Positions 9,215-21,200 of a stretch of DNA of 64,000 nt are shown one piece after another. The stretch comes from Lepidonotus clava (Eukaryota; Annelida; Polychaeta; Phyllodocida; Polynoidae), in assembly GCA_936440205.1 (NCBI GenBank), contig OW387140.1:21015659-21079658 (forward strand), read 5' to 3'. Position 1 is the first letter of the stretch. Every line of letters starts with the position of its first letter. Position numbers and translations under genes: made by a program. Below the pieces are notes generated by a model. The model made no database searches. It was not told the DNA's origin and saw only the letters and a program-made list of their open reading frames with translations.

Positions 9215-12200
9215 ATGGCGAAGGCTTTGGCAAGAAGGATATCTCCAAGTTCGTCGGTCTTAGCCCATGTATACGGTGCACAGTACACTGGAAAAGGATA
9301 CATTGCTTTAAGTCAGGTGAGTAGCACTCTCAACAACGGCGCACTATCCTTCCCGTCTGTCCTGATACGAACACGGCAAACACAAGAACTGCCTCTGATT
9401 CTAAAATACTTGTACTCAAAATAATGTAGTCGTTGGAATTCTCCATAACATTTGATTAGTAAATGATTATTTTTTTCATTGTTAGAGGCCAGTCCTTAGT
9501 TTGAGTAGCAGAGGGGGCTGGGAACAGAGCTTTATAATTATCATTCATTGTCGATAGTCAAGCCCGTCTTGTCATTTCTGCCTGTCGTTCAGCAGGTGAC
9601 ACTGACAGTGAGATGCCACTAAGCAACTCTTCAGCTGAAGGTAGTCTACTGCTTGAAGTTCAGTCTACCGAGTATTGATAATGCACTGTGTCAAGTTTTA
9701 TTTGGCATACGTCATAACTGCGGGATGGAAAACATTTTCCATCATTTTGCCGACAACAAATAAATCTAATCAAAAACGGTTTTAGATGTGACGGACTGCG
9801 TTGGAACTTTGCGTTGGAACTTTGCGTTCTCCAATGACTCGGGTCATTGGAGAACACTAGGATCTAGGATAGGATACATTATATATAATCGAAACATAAT
9901 CGTGGACCATAACATGATAAGTTGTAGAATAGATCTCCTTTAGGGAACTGTAACAATAGATTTTTCTTTTTACATTTAAAGTTTTGTTACACATACATGT
10001 TTGCATGGTAACGTTAATTGAAAGAATAATTGTTCACCAGATTTTGGAGATGCATGACCTTTTTTCCAGCTCCTTATTACCTAAATTAGGCTACCCAATC
10101 ATAGACTCTCACTGAGAGAGTCTATGATTCTAGGGTTTGACCTTAACATAGAGTTACTAGTACCGTGTACTAGTAAAAACCTGGCCGGGCTAGTGAAAAT
10201 TTTGAGCAACTAGCCCGGTGGGCTTGTGGAAAACATAATATCCTAAATAATAAAGTAAAGCATGACCTGTTAAGGAAAATTACAATATCTCCAAAACTAT
10301 AGACAGGAACCTTACTTGTAATACATCAATTGAAAGGTTTTTTGGTCGGGCTAGTGATATCTATCACGGGCTAGTGTAAAATGTTAAGCACTAGCCCAGT
10401 GGGCTAGCGGGAAAAAAAGTTAAAGGGACGTTCTCGTCTTCCCGTCGTTAAGCTAACATACGCCGACGTTAGCTTAACGACGGGAAGACGAGAACGTCCC
10501 TTTAACTTTTTTTCCCGCTAGCCCACTGGGCTAGTGCTTAACGTTTTACACTAGCCCGTGATAGATATCACTAGCCCGACCAAAAAACCTTTGGTGCAAT
10601 GTTTTGCACTTTCAGAACATAATAACGCAATGTTATTGGTCACGTCACGAAATTGGCACGGCCGTCAGGGAGTTACAACGTAGCTAGTTACTGCCGTCTC
10701 ACGGATGAGAACGTCCCTTTAAGGAAAACCCCTGGATTCATAGGCTACCTGAGAGTCTCAGGTAGCCTATGACAATTTTCAAGGCCCAAAGTACATAGAC
10801 TATTTCGAGTAGGCTACCTAACAATATATACTCCTTCGGGTAGCCTATGAAAACTTTTCAAAGCCCAAATTATATAGGCTACAATCATAGACTGCCTCAG
10901 GTAGCAATATATAGCCTGATATAATACCAATTTATATAAGGCCTGTAGGGAGATGCACCATGGGGGCGGCCATTGTCCCCCAGTTCAGCCCTGTCAGGGG
11001 ACAAGCTAGATCCCTCCACTGCTGATATGCTACCAAAACCCTCTATCTTCAGTTCACTATTGTAGGACAACAATATCTGAATTGATAACTTTATCATTTT
11101 ATCTCAATAGCTACAGTATTAATCCCCATACCCCTTTTGAAATTTTTTGATAATATTGAATAATAAGGTAGTTATAGATGGGGAAAATTTACCCCTGCCC
11201 CTTCTCTCTGAGGGACCCCTAAGTAGGTTGTATGCACAGTGTTAAATCTGTAATCAGGTGTGAATGTTGTTTTAGGTGTTTAGCCATCAGGTAAGACAAT
11301 GGCTGAATGGGTTGCCTTCCACAACAGAGAGGTGAGAACCCTAGTCTATCACCCTTATCATCCCTCTGTCTACACAGGCCTTATCTGTTGAGAGGTGTGA
11401 GGTTACTGGGGCCAGAGTGGGGGATTTGAAAAGATGTACCAGCCTACAACTCCCTACCTCCCTATAGGAGACAAACTACTTGAGGTAGGCTACGTGAAAC
11501 GGACTACTTAAAGTAGGGTACAGGAGACAGACTAGACTACTTGAGGTAGGCTATGTGAGGTGTTGAGTACTTGAAGTAGGGTACGGTATAGGAGATTTCT
11601 TTTCCTTCTTTATTGCACAATATTATATTGATGAGACAATACATGGCATGGATGAAAAAAAAAAGAACTACATGAGCATCAGCTCTCATATGCTCAGAGA
11701 TGAAAGTCTTCAGGAAATAAATGATTTTCCAGACCACGCCACCTAGTGTGGAATGTAGCCAAAGAAGGGCTACCCAGACAAGCTTGGGGTTATTTTCTCT
11801 TTGAGCCTATGTAAATTGGTTACTTTTAACCAACTGCAGATTTGTAAATGTGCAAGGTAAAATAATGCTTTAGACATGGCTGCATAGTGCAGATCTTCCT
11901 CTTTTCATGGATATATGAATCATTGCTATGGATGTAAGCCTTGTATTTTATAAATATTTTTCAATATTAAAAGTTTTGAATTAATCATTGTCCAATGGGT
12001 GCACACCTCAGAGGCCTTATCAGTATTATGTAATGAGCACCCACCAATCACGTATTGCACTACCCCTACCAAGTCGCTTTGTTTATCCTACCTCCACTGG
12101 ACCATGACGGCTGTGCGAGGTCTGGAACAGAGTCTATTACCTGATATCAGGAAATCTGGCTTCTTTTTTTATTAGTTGAGAAATTATTTAAGACAATATT

Positions 12201-15200
12201 TCAGTTCAGAAATATTTTTAGAAATATTTTCTACAATCAGAATAAACCTGTATTCTCTCTTACCTTGCCTTATACCATCTCACTCAGAACCATTACCGTC
12301 TCTAACTCTGTGTATGCTACTGGGCTACAGGCAAATCTTTGTGCACAGGCAGCCACAGTAGAAAGTTCTGAACCTTGCCAGTCAGGCAAAGTTCATGGAG
12401 AGTCTCCATGCTGTTCAATAGGGACTACCTGAGCCAAATTTCAGGAAAATCCAGAAACTGCAGCTTTTTATAATGTGGTGGTGAGGAGAACCAGCTGTAC
12501 TCTACATACACAGTAGACCCTTTTGATCTTTACCACAGTGATAAAACTGTCACCAAGGGTCGCCACAGCAACCCTATGGTGGGGGGTAAGGGGGAGGGTT
12601 GTTGGAGGGGAGAGAGGGAAGCCCTTATAATTACTTTACAACCTTAGGAAGTTCATCACTGCTGTTATAATGGTAATATTTGTGCATCTCAGTAAATACA
12701 CAAACAAATTTTCAGTTTCCATTGACAGAACATGTCATCTGGTTCTTCATTTCTTATGATTTTAAACATTTCTCTGTGTGGCTCAGTTTAGCTCTGTGTC
12801 ACCATCTCATGCAGCTGGTCATTGACTTTGACTGGTGCAGAATTACATGACAGTCCCTCATAGTTGATAAACTTTAGGAGCTGTTCTATAAATGTGGCCC
12901 AGGAATGTCCGCCATTATTGTGAATGTTTAGTTCAGAAAGAAAGGCTCTTTTTAGAAGTCTGTCATTCACTAGATGCATCCAGTATTGCAAACTTTGAGT
13001 GCATATAAATGTAAACAATATAGACCGCCTGACTCAGTGACTACATATATATAAAGGGCAGGCTATGCAGGGGTTTTCCTTAACTTTTTTTCCCGCTAGC
13101 CCACTGGGCTAGTGCTTAACATTTTACACTAGCCTGTGATAGATATCACTAGCCCGACCAAAAAACCTTTCAATTGATTTATTACAAGTAAGGTTCCTGT
13201 CTATACTATAGTTTTGGAGATATTGTAATTTTCCTTAACAGGTCATGCATAACTTTATTATTTAGGATATTATGTTTTCCACTAGCCCACCGGGCTAGTT
13301 GCTCAAAATTTTCACTAGCCCGGCCAGGTTTTTACTAGTACACGGTACTAGTAACTCTATGTTAAGGTCAAACCCTGGAATCATAGACTCTCTCAGTGAG
13401 AGTCTATGATTGGGTAGCCTAATTTAGGTAATAAGGAGCTGGAAAAAAGGTCGTGCATCTCCAAAATCTGGTGAACAATTATTCTTTCAATTAACGTTAC
13501 CATGCAAACATGTATGTGTAACAAAACTTTAAATGTAAAAAGAAAAATCTATTGTTCCAGGAATTCACGATTTGCACGGGGCTGGGGCGCCACCGTCGCT
13601 CTCACCTCAAAACGAGGCAAAGCGCTTCACAGGTCTAGGTGTCACTCTAAATATAGCCAGTTTAAAGTGTGAAAAAATTCGCACACAAGGCTAACTTTGT
13701 GAGCAAAGGGGTACTTTGTTGCTGCGATGCACTAGGGAAAGAATAACATGAGAAAAACATAATTGGGACAGTTATAATGAGGATTTGCACTTATGGTAGT
13801 GGCTTCAATCTAGGTGTATTGTTTTTCTGTATAATCTTATGTCGCAAAACCTACTATAATTTCATTAGTATTAATATATTTTGTAAAAGAATTTCAACAG
13901 TTTGTACACATACAATAGCCCTACCACATAAAATGAGGAAAATCAAATTCTTTAGTTTTAGGGGACCTTCAGGTTATTTCCTGCCCTATTATCGTAGGTA
14001 GACTTAGTATTGTTCAGACACATGGATAGCAGTTGGCCTCGTTTTGGGGTGTGGAATTCCCGGGGGTTTCCCAATATGGCGGATGCATGCAAGTAGTGAA
14101 TAGACCTTAACTTTTTTCCGCACTAGCCCACGTGACTAGTAGATGGAAGTTTGCACTAGTCCGATACCAACTGCACTAGTACCGCCCACTAAACAATAGA
14201 AAGAATTACATGCATAATTTACTCATATTTGTCAATGAAATGTGTGTATTTTTCTCAATCTTTCCTTAATTGCATAACCAATACAGTTAAACAAGTCTCA
14301 CCTGGCATGTGATTTGACCATGTCAGATTTTATATTTGCACTAGCCCATTGGGCTAGTTGTCCAGAAAATACACTAGCCCGACAGGATTTGCACTGGTGA
14401 TTTCACTAGTGGACTAGTGCTAAGATCGACCCCTGCTATGTGAAATCGACTGCATACTTGTAGTAGGGTAATGGGGACACACTACTAGGTAGTCTATGTA
14501 AGGCATAGAATACTTGAAGTAGGGAAGAGGATACTACTTAAGGTAGGCTATGTTAAACAGACTACTTGAAGTAGTTAGGGTACCAACCACATAGGAAAAA
14601 CAGGGATAATGGCAAAAATAATTCCCTGACAGGGAAAACACAGGGAATTTGCAAATTTTGTCAAAACACAGGGAAGACAGAGAATTTCATTTACACAACA
14701 CATTGAAAACACAGGGAAATTCATTTGGCCAGGTTCTGAAATTCATGGTTCTCAAGATATTTGGGATTCTAATCGACTTTTTGTTGTTTGGTTTTCCGCA
14801 TTTTTTTCTGGATACAGAGGCTTTTAGATTTGAACATTTTGCTGGATATGACAAGAAGGGGACAAGAGGAAGACTACTTGAGGTAGGCTATGGGAGAGAC
14901 TACTTGAAGTATGCTATGTGAACCATAGCCGACTTGAAGTGGGGTACTGGTATGGAAGACTACCAGAGGGGTAGCCCAGGTAGCAAAATGACATCCTCAG
15001 GGTGTCCAAAAAGGGGTATAAATGACATCATTTGACGGCATATTGTTTAGAGACATGAAACAAAATGATGCGGGTTCTCAATGAAATTTGTTGGTGATAA
15101 TAGTATTAGTAATATACACTCTATCGCATCGGATCCGTAATTTATCAATGTTCTTAAATTTTAAATTCCATTTTTGCCATTGAATTAAATCATTTGATCA

Positions 15201-18200
15201 CCTTGTTCACACACCAGGTTCCCGAAGATGTTATTGAGGATTTCCAGGAGCGACTGGACCATAATGACGTGCCCACCGTTATCCATGAGCTGGACGCCAT
15301 TAGTACTCAGGTCTTCTTTGATGAGGATGAGTGCCTCGACATACTCAAGGTAAGCTACTGAGCCCCCATGCAGACACTGATAGTAGACTTAAGTGTAGCT
15401 TATTAACAACATGTCACAATGTGAGGTGTACCAAACGAAATAAAATGATCTTACAAGATGGGGATACCCATTGTATCATTTTTTCACAACATTAAAACAG
15501 AAAAAAAAGAAAGAAATGAACCCTCTATACATCTTAGACGAATCTCGCGGAAATAGTCAAACGTTAGTGTATTTGTGATCCGGAGAATCAAATCTGAAAT
15601 TAAGGTACTGAAATGCCAAGCTAGCACTTTCATCATTACATTAAGAATCTTGAGAAAGAACGAAAGTAAAACGGGAAACCATTTGGTTAGATAACTTGTC
15701 TTTACTTTAGTCCACAAATCTTGCAACTGCAAGAAACTGACATTTTCGTTGTTTTCATCAATTAACTGAGGCAACAACAAAAGTTGTGTTTAGGTGACAT
15801 AGTTCGACAAAATAAGGATGGCATATTCAAACATAAGATACACCTCTTGATAAAATATATGCAATTTACTGGATATTATGTCATTTTTATTGAGTCTTAA
15901 TATCGTTTTTGAAAAACTTTCATAAAAAAAAAGTTGTGGTAGGACAAAAATAAAAGAGCAGGTCTGGCACCTGAACAAAACAATTTCTTTTTGAGGCCTT
16001 AACTTTAAATTCTGGTTTCTCGGTAACATTTTCTGGTTCTCCAAGGATCCAATATTTCAACCCTGGCATTTAGATTTTCGGTGTGTCGGTTATCCACATA
16101 TTTGATGCATCACTGTTCTGCCAAGTCAGCATTTTGTGCTCATTTGGTAGCACATTGATTTCCTGCTGCCTCTAACACAACTTCACAAATGTATTGTTTG
16201 TCTTATAGCGGATTGTCGGCAGTATGACCAACTATGAGGCCAGGCGATCACAGGATGACAACGCTGGTGAGGACGAGCAGGTCAAGTACGCCAAACTCTT
16301 TGTCGAGTATGGCGGGGTGGACGTGCTCATACGTCTCCTCATGATGACCTCCTACCTGCCCACCAGTTGGCGCTACTACAATGGGGGATTGCAACAACCA
16401 GGTGAGGCAATCCTATACAGCCTGCCACAATCACTTGGTCGGTCAGAGAAAACGCCAGAAAGTATTTTAGACTTGCTGAGTAGTGTAAAACAAGTGAAAA
16501 AGAATTTATTTGTATTTCTTCTAAGCCTAAAGGGATCAGAAAATTATTGAAACAGCAGCTTTGAGCATTTAATTAAGCCTAATGTATGAGTAACTTCTTA
16601 ATTAGTACCAGGAATGAATTTTTCCAAGTATCGATGTAATCAGCTCAAAATAACATGTTTACAAAACAATAGAAATTGTGAAAGGGTAGATAATGCAAAA
16701 ATCGAAAACAAATTTGACAAAAGAAACGAAGCATGTAATGTATGATAGTTGGACAAGTTTTAAATTCTTGATGTAGCATCATGCTAAGTATAACATTCTT
16801 ATTATCTTTCTATTTTTGATCTCATCATTTTGGAATGCAACCTATTAAGGCTGCTGAAAATATTTCACTGAACACAAATTAAATATTTTACGAAAAATTT
16901 AAATATTTTCCTGTGACCTTTCATATGCAGATACGGAAGAACAGTTGCGATGCAAAAGTGTTTGTCTAGAAATACTACAACGCCTTATCACCACAGTAAG
17001 TCCAAAGAATGTCACTGTAGTTTGAATTTTATGTTCAATTCCAAAGCTTAAACTATCTTGCGAATTAATATCTTGCGGTACAGAATAAAAGGAACCTGAT
17101 TGATTGTACGAGTTTTGTTGTAAATACTTAAGTATGATTTGATATATAGAGCTAAGTAAAAGCAGTTTAAAAAGTCCAATTATTCTCAGATAGGCAAAGT
17201 ATAAAACAACTGTTGGAACTATAATAATGTCAGTGCAGTTTATGCCTTATATCCTGGCATGAAGCATCGTGTTGCCGCTAAGGGTTATACTTTGCCTACC
17301 TCAGGACCTCGGGGAGCAGCTGACGGCCGAGCTGACGGTGCACGAGGACATCCTCACCTACTGCTTCCGCCTGCTCGCCCACGACAAGACGTGTCTCATG
17401 GCCTGCCAGTTCCTGGAGGACCTGCTGCAGGCGCGTCGCCAGGTGCTCAACCTCCACAATGTGGTGCACCTGCGCCAGCTCATCCAGAGCCTGGACGACA
17501 ACAAACTGGCCAACTTCTGCCGTGTGTTGGCGGTCACCATTTCAGACCTAGACATTTACGAGAACAAGTCCTCACTGTTTGCGCAGAACAAACAAAAGCG
17601 CACCAAGGGCTTTGTGAACATTCGGGACATTAACCAGGAGCTGCTCCTGAGCATCCCAGACCTGCTGCCCCGCCTCATTAACATTGCCTGTGTCAAAGAC
17701 TATACGCCCAGGTACAGGGGCACGGTGAGTGAGCTCGACTGCTGGATGGAGTGGATTGAGAACACCATGTCAGATGCTGCCTTCGACCCTCCTGAGACGG
17801 ACGACCTCGACCAGTTCGTAGGGGGTGAGTGAATTATTAGCTGCATGTGTCCACCAAAAAAAAATGTCCAACAGTCCCGGCCGACCTTAGAATGAGATGA
17901 CCCTTTTTATTGTTGCGTTGGTACATATACATATAGATCATATAGGTATTAAGTAACGCAACAAAGGTATAGGTCCATTTTTGAAGTGGGTCTATTGTTG
18001 TGGACCAGTGGACCGTGTAATTGTTTAATTGGTGTGCCCTCTCTGACCCCCAGTGGTGGTCAGACTGTGGGGCCTCCACACAGTGTCTTCTCATTGGTCA
18101 CTGGTGGTAGTGGTAGGAGGGACAAGTATCAGTGATTGACATCCACTGCCCATGGGTCCTATATATAGAGGTGTGTCAGGTTTGAGAGACTATAAAGCCC

Positions 18201-21200
18201 AGGTTGCCCTGAAAACAATATTAAATTGTTGTATCCAATAAATGTACTCATGTAGTTATATCTGACAAATTCTTAAAGTATAAATTTTCAAACTATTTTT
18301 ATTGATAAGCATTTGATTTATCATTACAAAATGATGTAACATATCTTCATTTCAAATTGATTTTAATTCCAATTTTAGTAAGGGCGAACAAAGAAACAGA
18401 AATTCAAACTACTTTTGGCCTTAACTGGCTCCTCTCTGGCCTGACTGGTGAGGTGGGACCTATATATAGAGGTATGTCATCCACACCCCACACCACTCAG
18501 TGGTCAGGCTGGTCACACTCTCCCACCAGGTGAGAGGTAACTGAGTAAAGTAGTTCAATGGTGCAGTGATCAGCTTGGAGAGCTGATTTGTCAACAGGAC
18601 CGGGGGGGGGGGGGGGGTGCTGGAAACGGCTGTGGGAAGGGAGAGGGGATAACATTTTAAAGACCACCAACGCAACATCGGCCAAGATTTCAGATTTCTA
18701 GTTATTATTATTATTATTATTTAATCAAAGAAGATATTTGAAGAAATCATTGATATCAAAAAAAAAATATTATTTTTAACACTGTGAGTTAATCATTTCT
18801 TTAAAAAGAAAAAAATCCTGACCTGCAGACCATTTGTTTCTCAGTTCACCAAATTTGTTCTGACGAATATGTATACATGTACACACACTGTACCTGTATA
18901 GCTTGCAGGGATACCTTGGTGTGCTGAAATGCGGTATTCCTACATTAGAAATTATACCACTGGTTTACTTTGAAGGGGACGGACCTGCAATGATAGGTCC
19001 ATACAAATATTTTTGAATCCATAACACCCCCAAAAATGTTTTTCCAGGAATATCCCTGACATGGTAAATGAGTCTTTTGTTAATATTAACCTACCTTACA
19101 TACCAACTATATAATGCATCTGATAAAAAGAAGTTAGGGTAGATTTTCTAGTTATAAACATGGAGTACCGTACAGCACCATTGTCTGAAATTAAGAGTGC
19201 ACCTGACATTTGCAGTGTTCGAAATTAAGGATTTATTTTATGCACCCGCCGGGTGCATAGGGGTTTAAAATCATCCACCCGACATATTTCTGATGCACAC
19301 ACTACTATATAATCGCATTTATGCTTTTGAAAAAGCATGCACATGCCGGGCCGGGGTGCATGCCTCCTAAAAAGTATGCACCCGGCAGCCAAATTGTAAT
19401 TTCGAACACTGCATTTGTGATGCATGTTTTTGTAGCTGGGGTGTATGCGTTTTAAAGTGCTATTGGGAGTGCCTCGTGTTTCCCTTTAATATAGTATTGT
19501 AGCTATTGGTTGGGACTCCCTCATTTGTTTTTCTTCTTCTAAATGACCAGTTACACATGTTCTGCTGTTGAAGGGCATTGTCCTGCAATTGTCGTTAGAA
19601 TAGAATCAGATAGTGGAAGAAGCCAGAAGTGTGTTATTCTCCGTTTTCGTCCAGTCGAAAACTTTGATACTCCGATAAATCAGAGTAGCAAGCCACACCA
19701 AACCTCTGATACCAGCGTAAATCAATCTAGGTGTATACCATCGATTGCTGGGAACAAGGGGGACACTGTACATGGTGTTAATAACCCCACTCTGATTGGA
19801 GAGTGTAGCTTTTTCCATAGGAATAGTATGGAAAGTGTCAAAAATCTAAAGGAACCAAATCATGTTTGGAAATTGTTCAGATAACATCATTATGATATTC
19901 TAAAAATAGACTTAAACTGGGTCAGGAATGCCCCCTTCTCCCACTTGGGGTAGCCCTATTTAAATATGCTGGTTCCCTCTTTTCCCGCTAAGGGGCTATG
20001 GCCCGATTAGACCGCTGAGCCCTTGAGTGTATTGCCAATGTTTACTATACCCTTGGTGTTCAGCTTCTGTACCCTGAGTCTACAGTCTTTATCTACACTA
20101 CCCTGGGTAATTACCTTCTATACTCTGAGCCTACTACCAGTCCTTATTTCCAGCAGCTGGGTACTGGGCTACCATCTTTACCTAGTATAGACCTTGTGCA
20201 GGCGTAGTCGCGCGACCACGTTTTGGTGATCACCACGTGGTGATCATGACCATGTGGCTGAGTTTGTTTGTTTGTTGGTTTGAACCACCAGACTGAGTGG
20301 TTATGGAGCACTGGGTTATTTCGCCCTTGCTCCTTGATGATCGAATCTATGAAAAGATAAAGACCATACCACTACACTTTTACTGAGACAGGTGTTCTTT
20401 GATGTGCATATTCCCTTAGACAGGGTCCGAGAGCTTATTTTTCTTAAAAAGGAAGGGTGTATCGATGAGAGGGGAGCTACTGGTGGTAATAGGTTATAAT
20501 GCTTTTGTTACAAGTTTTAGTCTATTGAGGGATGATCATCTCATCCATGAGGGAAACTTTGTAGCTATTTTACTTCTTGTTGGTAGAATGAATAGCCCTA
20601 CAGTATTTGATATTATCGTCAGCTTGTAAGTCCCAGGAAACTACCCCAACAAACAAACAAACATTTCCTGATCAGCTGTAGTAATGTTTTTGTTGAAAAA
20701 AAGACCACAAGAAATTGAGGTAGTATCTAAAAAGAAAAGCATTATTTTCTTCTACCCTAAGTTTTGAAACCAATGTAATAAATGTTTGTATGTAAATCGA
20801 GTTTAACCTATAAGCAGAGTTAGAATATTTTCTGTTTTATAGAAAGGTTTGCAAAATCTTGTCGCAATTTATCAGATGCTCTTGCTTCAGGGGGGCTCAA
20901 GGCATGATTAAAAGAGACATTATGACATTCAATACAGTTACAAACGCCTTAGAAAAAGTCTCAATTTCGGTACAACTTCAAACAGTTATTAGTGGTCATT
21001 CTAGGCCATACTCAAGTCGCAGTGTATTCGGCAAATAGAAAGTTGCACATAGGAATTAGAGTTTGTTAGCCAGTGGGAATTATAAGACAAAAACCTAAAA
21101 TGTTTGCAACCAAAATGTTTCCCTACCTTATAGGGAAAGTGCGCTAAGGAAAGTAAATATTGTTTACCCTAACAATAATACACTATTTCTAAATATCCTA

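Larger units (their letters stand above)
9952..13556. repeat. Long inverted repeat, 472-bp arms, in TRPC4AP intron 1
   Basis: The left arm (9952-10423) and right arm (13080-13556) are inverted copies with only a handful of differences by eye, spaced about 2.66 kb apart. Each arm contains a unique-looking outer part beginning AACAATAGATTTTTC, a small hairpin (AATCATAGACTCTC...) and a CAGGG-ended hAT-like repeat. The whole lies between exon 1 and exon 2, so the unspliced transcript could fold into a dsRNA of about 470 bp. It may be a foldback-type mobile element or a recent inverted duplication. No transposase frame lies between the arms. Confidence 0.85.

Noticed and set aside
9058-9324. 88-codon frame overlapping TRPC4AP exon 1
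   Set aside because: The frame at 9215 gives the N-terminus resembling TRPC4AP and ends in phase at a good donor. The overlapping frame resembles nothing.
10120-10935. Possible CRISPR-like array of short repeats
   Set aside because: The repeats are palindromic transposon pieces with irregular spacing in an animal intron.
11276-11331. Exon-like stretch with acceptor TTTTAG and donor GTGAGA
   Set aside because: It can be read in frame, but its end phase does not fit TRPC4AP exon 2, while exon 1 joins exon 2 directly in phase and aligns with the family without it.
15484-16044. Two minus-strand open frames of 98 and 84 codons in TRPC4AP intron 2
   Set aside because: Low-complexity, hydrophobic reading of AT-rich DNA, with no splice or family support.
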